A stretch of 64,000 nucleotides of DNA from Larix kaempferi (lineage: Eukaryota > Streptophyta > Pinopsida > Pinales > Pinaceae), in NCBI GenBank assembly GCA_027924585.1, contig BSBM01000036.1, forward strand, positions 6,007,001-6,071,000, read 5' to 3'. The position numbers and the translations under genes are program-made. Below, piece after piece: positions 22,701 to 34,190 of this stretch. A model generated the notes under the pieces. The model searched no databases and was not told the origin of the DNA. It saw nothing but the letters and a program-made list of their open reading frames with translations. The number at the start of each line of letters is the position of its first letter. Position 1 is the stretch's first letter.

Positions 22701-25112
22701 TCTCCAGAAGAAACAGAAAAGTTCAGGAAGAGAATTGGAGGTAAAGATATAATTCAACTAAAGAATAATGTTATCCCTAGAGGCTTGATTCCTTTAGAAA
22801 AATTATTTGATAAAAATGATGTGATGAAAAATCCAAAGATAGAACCTAAACCTGAAGATGTAAAAGATTACAATTTAGGTTCTGAAAAAGATCCCAAGTT
22901 GGTAAAGCTTTCCAAGAAATTACCAAGAAAGGAAGAAGATAAAAGCGTGGAAGTGATGAAGAGATTTTCTGATGTTTTTGCTTGGAGCTATGAGGACCTG
23001 AAGGAATATGATGTTTTTGTTATACAACATACAATTCCAATCAAACCAGATGAAAAGCCTTTTAAACAGAAATTAAGAAGAATAAATCCCAAGTTGCTGC
23101 CAGTGATAGAAAAAGAGGTGAGAAAGCTGTTCGATGCCAAGATAATTGTGTCCTTGAGATTTTCCAAGTGGTTAGCTAACCTAGTACCAGTGAGGAAAAA
23201 GAATAGTGAAATAAGACTGTGCGTGGATTTTAGAAATTTGAACAGAGCTTCTTTGAAGGATAATTATCCACTCCCTAAAATGGATCAGGTTTTACAACAA
23301 GCTGTGGGAGCTGAAAGAATTTCCATGTTAGATGGCTTCTCGGGTTATAATCAAATTAAAGTTCATCCAGAAGATCAAGAAAAAACTGCTTTTACTACTC
23401 CATGGGGAACATTTATGTACGCCAAAATGCCATTTGGTTTGATGAATGCAGGCGCAACTTTTCAGAGAGCCATGGATATTACATTTGCAGATGAAAGGGA
23501 CAAAATTGTGGTAGTATACATGGATGATATCACTGTTTATTCAAAAAATGCTGCTGACCATTGGAAGCATCTGGAAAGAGTTTTTATAAAATGTAGAAGA
23601 TTTGGGATTTCCCTGAATCCAAAGAAATCTCATTTTTGCATGGAGGAAGGAAGATTATTGGGACATATCATATCAAAAGAAGGCATTAAAATTGACCCGG
23701 AGAGAGTATCTGCGATACAAAAGGTGGGAATCCCCAGGAGCAAAAAGGAGATTTGGTCTTTTATTGGAAGGGTAAATTGGTTAAGAAGGTTCATTCCTAG
23801 TTTTGCTGAAATTCTGAGAAACATAACCGAAATGCTAAGAAAAGATAAGGAAATTAAGTGGACTGAAGAAGCAAGACAATCCTTTAATAACATTAAAAAG
23901 GCATTGACTGAAGCACCAGTGTTGATAAGTCCAGATTATACAAAGGATTTCATTATGTTTACTTATGCATCAGAACACACAGTAGCTGGGGTATTGCTAC
24001 AAAAGAATCCAGAAGGAGTGGAACAACCAATTGCATTTTTTAGTAAGATTCTGAGGGATGCAGAATTAAAATACAACATCATGGAGAAACAAGCTTATGC
24101 TCTAGTGAAAGCATTGAAAGATTTCAAGATATATATTTTGCATTCTCGTACAATAGCACATATTCCATCAGCAGCAGTGAAAGACATTCTTACCCAGCCA
24201 GATCCTGAGGGGAAAAGAGTAAAATGGATAACTGTGTTATTGGAATATGACCTGGACATTAAACCTACAAAACTGATAAAGGGCCAAGGTCTGGCTAAAA
24301 TGATGACAGAAACAAATTGGGATTCTCTCAGTATGAATTTTATTTCTGAAACTTCCACTGAAAATGTTCCAAATTCACAGATAATTGAGGATTTCTCTTT
24401 ATCCCCCTGGTACGCAGATATTGTATATGTTTTGCAGAATCTCCAAGTGCCTGCTAATATGGAAAAAACTAGGGCAAGATCAGTAAAATTGAAAGCAGCA
24501 AAGTTTTGTATATTAGATGGAAATTTGTTCTGGAAAGAACCAGGAGGAATCCTGTTGAATTGTCTCTTAGAGAATGAAGCGCAACATATTATGGTGGAAT
24601 TTCATAAAGGTATGTGTGGAGGACACCATTCATGGAAGGCTACAGTGAATAAAATTCTTAGAGCTGGTTTTTATTGGCCTAGCATGTATTCAGATGTGTA
24701 TAAAGAAGTAACAAAATGTCATGAATGTCAAATCTTTGATGGAAAAAGAGAACTATTGCCATTTCCATTGAAACCTATTTCAGTTGAAGCACCTTTCCAA
24801 CAGTGGGGGTTAGATTTTATTGGTGAGATTAACCCAAATTCTTCAGGGCAACATAAGTGGATTATGACTGCTACAGATTACTTCACAAAGTGGATTGAGG
24901 CCATACCAACCAGAAATGCTACAGAAACAATGATTATGAACTTTTTGGAAGAAAACATTTTGTCCAAGTTTGGTTGTCCTAAAAGGATAGTGACAGATAA
25001 TGCCCCAGCTTTCAAGTCAAAAAAGATGATAAATTTTTGTCACAAATATCACATACATCTTAATCATTCAACTGCTTATTATCCACAAGGGAATGGATTG
25101 GCTGAATATTGA
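19716..25112 (+). pseudogene. gag-pol: Element C gag-pol polyprotein (Gag-PR-aRNH-RT-gRNH-INT)
   Basis: One frame of 1,798 codons. The first codon of the likely product is GTG (VATRRN...) where ATG is expected; the next in-frame ATG is about 130 codons in. Domains by residue: Gag about 150-330; protease with DSGAS at 634-638; archaeal-type RNase H about 805-935 with D809, E847/E849 and D871; reverse transcriptase about 1120-1330 with YMDD at 1268-1271; Gypsy RNase H about 1410-1500 with Tyr1417 where the catalytic Asp should be; integrase with an HHCC zinc region about 1625-1670 and D1700, D1761, E1797. A TGA stop falls two codons after E1797. No gag zinc knuckle is visible. The RNase H-before-RT order is unusual. 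Confidence 0.88.
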
Positions 25113-25667
25113 AATAAAAGTTTAGTGAGAATCATAAAGAGGTTGCTGGAAGATAACAAGAGGGCTTGGCACACTAAACTGAAATATGCTTTGTGGGCAA
25201 ATAGAATCAGTACAAAGAGAGAAATTGGCACTTCCCCTTTTCAGTTAGTATACAGCACTGAAGTAATTTTCCCTATTTCTTTGGGATTGCCAGTTATGAA
25301 ATTATTACAAGAAGTCGATGAAGAACCAAATCACATGCAAAGGAGAATAAATCAAATGATAGAATTGCATGAAGTCAGAGAAAAAGAATATAACAAAACC
25401 CAAATGCATCAGGAAAAAATGAAGAAAACTTTTGATAGAAAAGTTAAAGAAAAGGATTTTCAGATAAATGATTTGGTTTTGAAGTGGGATTCCAGAAATG
25501 AAGATCACCATGGAAAGTTTGAGCATTTATGGAAAGGTCCATATATTGTTGCAGGATGTCGAGGAGAAAATGCATTTATCTTGAAAAATTACAATGGAGA
25601 ATTTTATCCTGGGGCACCAGTCAATGGGAGACACCTCAAACATTATCTTCTTAAAAGACAGAAGTGA
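25113..25667 (+). pseudogene. gag-pol: Element C integrase C-terminus, beyond the nonsense codon
   Basis: The same frame continues after the TGA at 25110-25112 for about 184 codons. It contains the end of the integrase core (FQLVYSTEVIFPI) and a GPY/F-like C-terminal module (WKGPYIVAG, then NGRHLKHYL). A single substitution seems to separate it from the polyprotein, so the loss is recent or tolerated by readthrough; I infer a simple mutation. Confidence 0.85.
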
Positions 25668-25804
25668 AAGAAAGTTTTTGTACAGTGTAAATATTTTTCA
25701 AAAAAAAAATAAAAAATTTGAATGCAGCCCAATGGATCAGGCACTTGGTCTACGATGTTATTTGCTACCTCACAGGGAGGATAGCATCCCCAGTTGGAGC
25801 CAGT
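25668..25804 (+). other. Element C 3' non-coding stretch with possible polypurine tract
   Basis: A poly-A-rich stretch (about 25690-25720) and a short purine run AGGGAGGATAG (25774-25784), about 20 nt before the 3' LTR. The polypurine assignment is weak because it does not abut the LTR. Confidence 0.4.
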
Positions 25805-26582
25805 TGTTGACACTAGGTTTGAGAATGTCTAAATCCAAAAAGTTTTGCTAAAATGTCCAAGAGGGGAAGAAATTACCACAAAGAGGTTGAAGAAAAGATT
25901 GACAATTCAAAAAACAAGAGGAAAAAACCCACTTATGCAAAGTCCGAAAGAAAATTTGTGAAAAGATTAAACCCCGATCAAGTTTCGGCGGCAGAAATGG
26001 TATAGATCTCGATCAACGGTTAATATTCCTTCCCGCATCGCCAAAGTGATCGACGGCAAATAGTGGTAGGTGGTAGCGGACTCAATACCACTGGGGCACG
26101 TGTCCAAACCTCATCCTTCCGCATATGTGATATGGTGGTATCGGAAACCACCATAGCGCCGGGCGGAACCACCAAATAGGAAAGCACGGCAGAATCAGTA
26201 AACGTGGCAGGGTGGGACCTGATACGTGGCAGATAGAGAAGACGTGGTGGGGTCATAGCACATGGCGTTATACTTTGTAGCAATCGGAGGGCCGATATAA
26301 ACCTTAATCGAATCAACGGCCATTGTTTCATCCGCATCTAGGTAGGTGCGCACCGGATGTGAGGAAGAGCGGTCGCAGAGAATAAACCACTCTAACAGCT
26401 GTCAGCAGGTGGTTGATCCGCGCAGGGAGTAAACCGGAGAAGAAAACAGCTTTTTTGATCGCGGATACCACCAGATGGAATAAAGGGAGACGAGATCTGA
26501 CGGCCCAAAACAAAGTCTCGAGATCAACGATCAGATATGAACCGCATTCATAAAGGTGCATGGAAGTTAATTTAAAAAGACT

Positions 26583-26591
26583 TATATAAAA
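26583..26591 (+). promoter_or_regulatory. Upstream TATA box of the LTR gene, 3' copy
   Basis: TATATAAAA is 178 nt before the ATG at 26761. D has TATAAAAA 182 nt before its ATG. The spacing is kept although the surrounding sequence is hardly alignable. Confidence 0.6.
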
Positions 26592-26760
26592 CAAAAGGGG
26601 CTCCACATAACGGCATTCTGCATGTGTCGCTACCCTGGAGAACTCTGAAGACTGGTGGAGGTCTGCGATTGCGACAGAAGGTGAAAGGCGGGTACATACA
26701 GGTAGGGTATGGTGACCTATCCTACTTTTTAAACGGAATTTTGTTTAAAGAAACATTTAA

Positions 26761-28971
26761 ATGGAGACTGTGCATGATATAGACGTTTTTAAATCAAAAG
26801 AATCCCTAGAGGATAGAGACGAAGACGTCTACGATACCCTAATTAGGTTTCAAGTCTCTGATATAAAAATTAGGTTGTCTGAATTGTTAAAGGAAGGGAC
26901 AAACCCCCACGGAGTTCACCAGTCGTCTTTGATAGCCTTTTGCCCCGACCAAATCCCTTTTTTCCCAGAATTCGTATCATGGTGTGCCAAAAATTACTCC
27001 CGGGAAGAAAAAGTCATTCTAAACAGCCAAAAAACCCGAGTCATTTGCGAAATAAAACTAGCAGAGTTAATTAAAGCCCTAGAAGCAGATTGTTCCCAAA
27101 CCCTTGACCCTGAGGTTTTTTCTGAAGTCTCCATTATAGAAAATTATCATCATGTTTCTCAAAATGATAGGGAAATGTTTTTGTCATCGTGTCTCAAGTC
27201 AGAGACCGGCATTTTGGAGGTCCCATACCCTATAGATATCAATCTTTTTAATGAAAATACCCAGTTAGTTTTGACATTATTGGCCTTAGTTCTAGGTTTA
27301 GATACGGATTTGTATGTAACCGATTTTCAATTGAGTCTGTTGTACAAAATGAGTTCAGTCCAGTCAGGGATTGATGAAAATCAAATCCCTCGACTTAATT
27401 TTGAAGCATTTCTAACAGAAAAGATTCATGACCAGATGGTCAATTTTCCCACTCTCAGACATTTCAGATTTCAGGCCTTTTTAATGAAAATGATTATGGT
27501 ACCCAGTCAAGACGAGTTGCAGTTCCCAGAAATCATTTTCACGACTTTACTAGAAAATAACATGTTCAATTATATCAATTACATGCTTTCAGAGATTTAT
27601 AGAATGATTTTTGGAAAAAATCTGCCTAGAGTACTACCGGAAATGCAGGCATCCATGCAATTGAGTACAGAATACGCGACAGGGGATTGGTTTTTGTCGA
27701 AAGACAGTACAGTAATCAGATTATATGGATTCAAACATAAACCCTATGTGTTACCAGCTTTTCTTACTTTAAGGGTTTTTGCCTTGGAATTCTTAAGACA
27801 AAAGTTGATTGTGGAAGATAACAATTTTTTGGTTCACAGACAAGCAACAGATATTAAATACCCATTCACATTTGGGCCGTTCACAATGAAGAATAAGAAT
27901 GTTGTTGTGTATATAGAGAAGTTGTTGAAGGATATGAATTTTGAGACAGATATGGCTATGGAGTATGACCCGTTAAACATCATATCAAAACGAAGAACAG
28001 AGCATCGTATCAAGGCCCTGAACCATCAGATTGTTGAAGGAATGTCAGACAGAGCCAATTGGATAGAATATAAAGAAGAAACAATTCCGGATACATCTGA
28101 CAAAGAAATGGCATTGATTGACACAACAACAAAGACAGAAAGCGAAATAGATATTGCATCGGTTGGATCTAAAAGACCCATACAGGACATAATGGTCATT
28201 GAAGATGAAGAAACAGAAAGAGGAAAAAGATTGAAAATGAATGAACCACAAGAGTTAACAACAGTTTCCGAAGAGGCTAAAACAGCTGAAGAAGAAATAC
28301 CAGAGGTTACAGTTAAGGAGTACAACATTGAAGAAACCCCTATAGAGGGTGATGCAAATAGACCCCAGAATATCATGGATGTGTTTGATGAGCATAGTCG
28401 AAATAAACAGGAGTCCGCGAAACAAACTAGTCAATTGTTTCCGAAGGTTAGAAGTATATCTAATACTGAGGTAAGCTTATTTACTAGCACAAATATTAGA
28501 GAGAATTCCTTGAAATTCTCAGTTGTCACAAAAAATAAGATTTCAGAAATGAATATAGATTTGTCTAAAATAAATGCCCCGGATAAAATTTTATTGCATA
28601 GACAAACTGGAGAAGTCATATATTTAGACTATTTGGGGGCCATATTAAGAGCAGACAAGTTGAAAAGTTCAGTGGATAAATTGAATAATCAGTTGAGACA
28701 GGAGAAGGCAGAGAATAAGTCTCGACAGCAACAGATTAAGAAATTACAAATCGATTTGATAAATAAAGAACGAGGTGCAGCAACCAAATTGCTCAAAGAG
28801 AAAGACGATACGATCCAGATGTTGAGACGAAAATTAAAAATTCCAGACACTGTACTTATCCAAGGAGCAGAATTGACAATATTGGAAAAAGAAAAAGAAG
28901 AATTATCTAATGAAGTCAATGATGTTACTGCTAAAATGTTAAAGCTTTCTGATGAAAAAAGATCATTGTGA
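26761..28971 (+). CDS. LTR-encoded protein, 3' LTR copy, first 736 codons
   Basis: An ATG opens 736 uninterrupted codons. Residues about 1-385 form the conserved part (LEDRDEDVYDTLIRF, RHFRFQAFLMKMIM, LPAFLTLRVFALEFL, then DIKYPFTFGP); about 386-560 are an acidic, Glu/Thr-rich linker with a basic patch GKRLKMNE; about 630-736 are coiled coil. A 16-nt insertion near 28958-28973, absent from the 5' LTR, shifts the frame so the protein ends SDEKRSL. Sixteen of the first 361 residues differ from the 5' copy. I see no catalytic motif; a structural or nucleic-acid-binding role is only a guess. Confidence 0.75.
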   Translation: METVHDIDVFKSKESLEDRDEDVYDTLIRFQVSDIKIRLSELLKEGTNPHGVHQSSLIAFCPDQIPFFPEFVSWCAKNYSREEKVILNSQKTRVICEIKLAELIKALEADCSQTLDPEVFSEVSIIENYHHVSQNDREMFLSSCLKSETGILEVPYPIDINLFNENTQLVLTLLALVLGLDTDLYVTDFQLSLLYKMSSVQSGIDENQIPRLNFEAFLTEKIHDQMVNFPTLRHFRFQAFLMKMIMVPSQDELQFPEIIFTTLLENNMFNYINYMLSEIYRMIFGKNLPRVLPEMQASMQLSTEYATGDWFLSKDSTVIRLYGFKHKPYVLPAFLTLRVFALEFLRQKLIVEDNNFLVHRQATDIKYPFTFGPFTMKNKNVVVYIEKLLKDMNFETDMAMEYDPLNIISKRRTEHRIKALNHQIVEGMSDRANWIEYKEETIPDTSDKEMALIDTTTKTESEIDIASVGSKRPIQDIMVIEDEETERGKRLKMNEPQELTTVSEEAKTAEEEIPEVTVKEYNIEETPIEGDANRPQNIMDVFDEHSRNKQESAKQTSQLFPKVRSISNTEVSLFTSTNIRENSLKFSVVTKNKISEMNIDLSKINAPDKILLHRQTGEVIYLDYLGAILRADKLKSSVDKLNNQLRQEKAENKSRQQQIKKLQIDLINKERGAATKLLKEKDDTIQMLRRKLKIPDTVLIQGAELTILEKEKEELSNEVNDVTAKMLKLSDEKRSL

Positions 28972-29098
28972 AAAAGAGAAAATCATTTTGGAAGAACAGT
29001 TGGCATAAGCAAGGAAAAGATTAGCAGAAAGTGGTCAGCATCAAGTACAAACAGGCACAGAAGAAGATAAAACTGGAGTAGATGGAATTTTATAGGCC

Positions 29099-29968
29099 AT
29101 GTCCCAAGTAAGCTTGAAAGAAAATGAAATCAAAGAATTGAAGATTGAAATACAGAAGCTAACTGAAGAGAATGAAATCAAAAATAAGGAAATAAAAACC
29201 TTGCAGACAAAGAATCAAGAATTAAGTAACAACAATAAAGGATTAGCAGCTCATGTGACAGGGCAAGCTGCTATGCAAGGGTGCAAACACATGGTGTGGG
29301 ACCAGATCATAAAAGAAGTTGAGAAACTAAGACCATATCTGGATTATATAAGAGTCAAAGAAAAAGTGGTCAAAGATGCCTTCGACAGTTGCCGAGTAGT
29401 CAGGGAAAACTTAAATAAAAAGCCGAAAGAAGTAGCCCAGAGAGCAATAACCTTTTTAAACAGTCTAACTGAGGCAGACCTGACAGCCATGAACATAACG
29501 AACAGAATTTCAGTCATCACATGGGCCAGAAGGATCTTAGGAAAATACTCACATGTTGAGAATATTGAGGCTAAAGCTGGAGAAATACAGGAAGAAGTAG
29601 TAAAGTTCAAAAAGCAGTTTGAAAAATTAGTAAACAAAGGATTCCCTGCTTTTTGGAATGAAAAGAATGAATTAATTTCTCCTAATGAGTATAAGAGATT
29701 GCTGTTTGACATAAGGATGGATCACAGAAAGTTCCAGCAGTTGGATCATATGCTTACAGGAAAACTTTTAATGGATAAAATGTCAGAGGAGTTTGAAATT
29801 TTAAATATGCTAATCTCAACCTATGGAAATCTTCTTCTTGTTTCTTATGCAGGTCATGTTGAAATGCGAGTCTTGGTGAAGGAAATGACCAACTATGACT
29901 TACCCACGGCCGACCAATGGAATTATGTGGAAAAATATGGAAGGACAAGATATTCTGTCCATTCATAG
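29099..29968 (+). pseudogene. LTR-encoded protein, 3' LTR copy, C-terminal 289 codons
   Basis: The C-terminal part of the same protein starts after a TAG at 29094-29096 that is CAG in the 5' LTR. It has a coiled coil (residues 1-50 of this part), a short VTGQAAMQGCKHMVWDQII block, then helices with VITWARRILGKYSHVE and an end at YSVHS. The D copy conserves these blocks (VTGQVPMQGAKHMIWDLII; IITWARRVIGKYAHVE), so the domain was under selection in the lineage. Whether it was made separately or as one chain with the upstream part is unknown. Confidence 0.7.
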
Positions 29969-30168
29969 AGGCTTTCAAAACTCTCGCCAAGTGGCGAAAA
30001 GATGATATTCGAAATTTTTGCCAAGTGCAAAAAAGGATACTTTATTTTAAATTTGTAATATTATTTGGAGACAGTTATCTATTGGTCAAAGACAGTTATC
30101 TTTTAAGATTAAGTATTTTCAGTTATTAGTTAAAAGAAGCAGTTATGTCAAGCTTCTTCCAAATTTTG

Positions 30169-30258
30169 TATAAAAACAATGAGAGTCATTGTTGTAGGGG
30201 TTGGAAATTTTTTGAGAGACAGTGTATGTTTGGAGATCTTTTTTTTTTGATAAATAAA
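30169..30258 (+). promoter_or_regulatory. LTR core promoter and polyadenylation signal, 3' LTR
   Basis: TATAAAAA (30169-30176) lies 201 nt after the LTR gene stop, and AATAAA lies at 30253-30258. A transcript of the LTR gene would pass this TATA and could end at this signal. Confidence 0.65.
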
Positions 30259-30865
30259 GGCAGTACAGAGAAAATACCCATCTTTTGAGATTAGAGATTC
30301 ATGTGTTGATCAGCTTTACAGTCTGTTTTTCCATTATCTTTATATGTGCATGTTCACTTCCTTCGTTATATCTTCCATTATGTTTTTCTTCTATATTTAA
30401 ATGAACATCTGAAATAATTCGAGATTCATACTGGTTGTGCCTCGTTTTATTGCATTTAAATATTCACTATATTCTCCAAAGTTGACAATGGATTCATCCT
30501 AGTTAGATGCCTGTTGTTGATGGAATGTCATTATTTCTTTTTATACCACCTAAAAAAATCAAATTGACTGTGATATGATTGCTATCTTGCCTCTGTGGAA
30601 ATCTGTTTGGTATAAATCTTTTACTGGCATATTGTATATTTGAATCTTCGACTCCATGCCCAACGTTTCTTGTTTTCCTTTTCAACCAGAAAATCTTTTT
30701 GAGAAATTTTGAGAGAACTTTTATATTTTTCAGTCCTTGTACTTATATTGTGAGAGAGCCCTCTCTGGTGGAAAAATGGTTGAGTTTTCTGCCTAAAGCT
30801 TGGTTTGAAATAGGTTACCTTAGGTGTTATTCTTTTACAACCGGGATAAAATCTGAGTGCTAACA

Positions 30866-32016
30866 GCACCCTCATAGGGGCAGCCACGAAATTGTACGTC
30901 GAGTTGCCTGGGGGCACTTACAAGGGTTTTAATGAGATAGCCTTGGTTTTCTTAGATCACGTTTAGTTTCCAATTCGCTATGATATTAGCACCGAACTTT
31001 TATCTACCTTCCTCCAGAACAAGGCCACGCACATATCTGATCACATTCAAGAGCGGCGTCGAAGGAAGAGGCTAGTGAAAGCCAACATTCCTCCAGATTT
31101 TCTATTGGAGTGGTTCCTCAAGTCTTTGCTTCCCTACATTTCTAAGGAAGTTTCGGTGTCCGACATTACGACTGAGGATCAAGCTATATTCAAAACCTGG
31201 CAGCTAGATTTACTCTACGCTCAGCCTAGTATCCTGTACGATATTATTCCTAATGCACCGCGCTCACGTCATGATCCCAAGCCTGTTCCTGGACCACATG
31301 TTGATGGCATTGTTGGATCCACGAGTACTCGATCCATAGACTTGGTTACAAATCAAATGCAAAAATTTTCTATTAGCCAATCTACCCCTAGACAGGCTCA
31401 CACCTCGTCCACTTCCACCCAATCGTTCGATGTCCATTCTATACAATCGGCGAACCCATTAGGTAACCAACAACCTGGTGGAAAGAAGAAGGGGAGAAAC
31501 AATCGTAAGGGTGGGAATAATGGGAATAATGGAAGTAATAGAAATACTCCTAGAAAAGAGAACGCTAACCCTCCTCGAGACGGCAGAAATGCTGGTGGGT
31601 ACCATAAGCCTAGACGTAAGGTGAAATTCCCTTGCAAACTTTGTGGGGAGGATCATCTTACTCACTTGTGTCCTCGAATTAAAGAAGCTTCGAAGCATCT
31701 TGCACAAAGCCCAGCTATGTTGAAATATCCCCCTCTGCATCATCAGAATATGGCTTCGAGTGCTTCCGTCACTGGTTATGGGACTATCGAAACTTCAACA
31801 TCCTCTTCTCATAGCAGTGGCTACGGATGCGTGAATATGGTTAAATCTGAGGTTAGTGTTGCTACTCCTCAACACGATTATAGTGCACCACAACCGAATA
31901 TGGGGAATGAGCTTCCTCCTCCTACTGACTCTTCTCTGCATATCGAGAATCCCACTACTATGTCGCGAACACCGAAAGGTGTTCTTAAGTGCTCCACGCA
32001 TAATCCCAATGCTTGA
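30866..32016 (+). pseudogene. gag: Element B gag, C-terminal part
   Basis: Directly after the target duplication, the gag core resumes (GGTYKGFNEIALVFLDH; NKATHISDHIQE). A basic, Asn/Gly-rich region follows (GNNGNNGSNRN), then a zinc-knuckle-like CKLCGEDHLTHLC at about 31633-31671. The frame ends at 32014-32016. One in-frame stop occurs near 30964. Confidence 0.75.
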
Positions 32017-32127
32017 GCCACCGAGAACTACTCCATTGTAGAAGATTTGGGCCAAACTCCGTGTGCCATGTCGGCTCTTAAGCTTTTATAGGCATGTCCT
32101 TCGCAGAGGAACACCCTTTTATCTTTT

Positions 32128-33290
32128 TTGGGAGTCCAGGATGAGGGTAGCCCAAACGTCATTAAATTCGACACTATTGATATCCAGCCTCGCTTGCCTT
32201 ATCATGTGGCTTTTCAAGTCCATGTGAGGTGCTTACAAAAATTCGTTAAACGTATGGTGGTTGACAAAGCTGCTTCCACCTCAGTGATGTCGTTGGATTG
32301 TTGGAAAGCTCTTGGATCTCCTCCCTTGTCTAAATCTATGACCATGCTTACAGCGTTCGATGGTCGGTCGTTTAGGCCGCATGGTATTCTCCCTTCCCTT
32401 GAGGTCCACTTGGGTTGGAAATCCATGCCTATTGAAGTCGAGGTAGTTGATGCGCCCATCGACTACAACCTTCTTCTGGGTAGGAATTGGATCTATGCAA
32501 TGAAAGCGATCGTGTCCTTTGTGTTTAGAGTTATTTGCTTTCCTCACGAAGGAAAAATTGTAACGGTTGATAAGCTAGACTTCCCTAGTTCCACTTCCGT
32601 AGCATCGTCAGGAACTGTTGTTCCCCAGATCAAAGATTCTCAAGCGGAAACTGGGAACATTGGTGTAGGATTGTATCTGTCCTTGATGGGATCATTCGAC
32701 TTTGTTGCACCAATCTCCTCTATTGGAACCGTTTCTGATAGTACGCCCTCCTCTTTAAATAATGTACCTTTCTAGACCTCATACTTTAATGATTCATGTA
32801 CTTTACCGTCCGTGAGTGCCCTATCTGGAGGCATTTCACACATTGGAATGGCTATTCCATTATCTTCAGCTGAGCTTGCATACCGTGAAATTCAACAAGC
32901 CACTGCAGAGCCGGATCCCTCCTCTTCATGGATAAAAGAGGAAGATCTCGTTTTGTTGCCGGCATGGGCAGCCGACTCGTCTTGCTCGCATGACTGTCTC
33001 GATGGTGCTTTGCCTTCGGATGAAGCGATCATTGAGGCTATGTGTGGTAGTGAGAGGCCTTGGGAAGATTTGCATCATCACTCTTATTTTCTTCCTAACC
33101 TTGATCTTATCGAGCGAGAAGAGTTTAGGAAGACTCTTTCCGAGAAGGTTGGTCACCCTGTGACTCCTTTGGACTCACATGGGATTTACACAGAGGGGAA
33201 TATGGCCAATATCTCCCCAACTATACCGATCAACATCTCTCGCACACCCGGAAGATTGAGAACGTTTATATCGGTGCTGATTGTTCTCCC
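32128..33290 (+). pseudogene. pol: Element B protease region and linker
   Basis: A retroviral-type aspartic protease fold is recognisable from VVDKAASTSVMS (the DSG triad has become DKA) and YNLLLGRNWIYAM downstream. The catalytic triad is therefore lost. A Ser/Asp-rich linker follows to about 33245, where a one-base indel moves the frame into the reverse transcriptase. Confidence 0.7.
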
Positions 33291-34190
33291 AATGAGATCC
33301 GCATATACACCAAGTTGTTCAAGGAATTTCAGGATGTTTTCACCTGGTCATATGAGGAGATACCAGGAATAGACCCTAGCATTATCGAACATGAGATTAA
33401 GACATATCCTAATGTTAAGCCGGTTCGGCAACAACTTCGTGTTGTGAATCCTAGGAAGGAAGCCGCGATCAAGGGAGAGGTGGAGAAACTACTTAAAGAT
33501 GGTTTCATCTACCCGGTTCCCCTTACCGAATGGGTGTCAAATCCTGTTCCTATGGATAAGAAGCAGGGAACCATATGTGTATGCACAGACTTTAGAGATA
33601 TGAACCGAGCATGTCCAAAAGATAACTTTCCCACTCCATTCATAGATCAAATTTTTGATGCGTGTGCGGGAAGTGAGGTTTTTTCGTTTATGGACGGTTT
33701 CTTAAGATATAACTAGATCTAGATTAAGCCCAAGGATCAACATAAAACTGCTTTTATATGTCCTTGGGGTACATTTGTGTACCGAAAAATGCCCTTCGGC
33801 CTTAAGAACACCGGAGCTACATTTCAGCGTGCTATGACCTATGCGTTTCACGACCTTAAGCGTATAGTGGAGGCTTACTTGGATGATCTTGCTGGCCATT
33901 CTCGTAAGAGAGTGGACCACCCCAAGCACCTCCGCCTCATTTTTGAAAGATGTCGATGTTACAAGATTCGGTTGAACCCCAACAAGTGCATCTTTGTTGT
34001 GAAAATGGGTCGCCTTTTAGGGTTCGTAGTTTCCAAAGAGGGTATAAGAGTTGATCCTCTTAAGGTTGAGGCAATACTTCGGTTGCCTCCCCCGCATAAC
34101 TTAATTCAACTTCAGAGCCTCCAAGAGAGAGCCACATTCCTACGACATTTTATAGTGAATTATGCTAGTCTTACCAAAGGTTTCGCGTGA
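33291..34190 (+). pseudogene. pol: Element B reverse transcriptase
   Basis: Gypsy reverse transcriptase blocks appear in order: FQDVFTWSYEEIPG, CVCTDFRDMNRACPKDNFP, KMPFGLKNTGATFQRAM and the active site EAYLDDL near 33875. One TAG at 33714-33716 interrupts the frame after RYN, where related proteins have Gln. Otherwise the domain is complete. Confidence 0.85.

Larger units (their letters stand above)
7515..30865 (+). mobile_element. Element C: giant-LTR Tat-like Ty3/Gypsy retrotransposon with a gene in each LTR
   Basis: The element is bounded by an exact 5-bp duplication GCACC (7510-7514 and 30866-30870). The LTRs are about 5.04 kb (7515-19541 without N1) and 5.06 kb (25805-30865), start TGTTGACACTAG and end GTGCTAACA. 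The interior is about 6.3 kb: primer site, one long gag-pol frame with a single nonsense codon, and a short 3' non-coding stretch. Each LTR also contains a long coding region of about 1,060 codons. The LTRs differ by about 2-3% by eye, so insertion is moderately recent. The 5' LTR was later split by N1. Confidence 0.9.
25805..30865 (+). repeat. Element C 3' LTR (uninterrupted, 5.06 kb)
   Basis: This is the complete copy of the giant LTR, TGTTGACACTAGG...GTGCTAACA, followed by the target duplication GCACC. Parts are a 956-nt upstream region, the LTR gene (26761-29968), a spacer, TATA (30169), AATAAA (30253) and U5. Confidence 0.92.
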
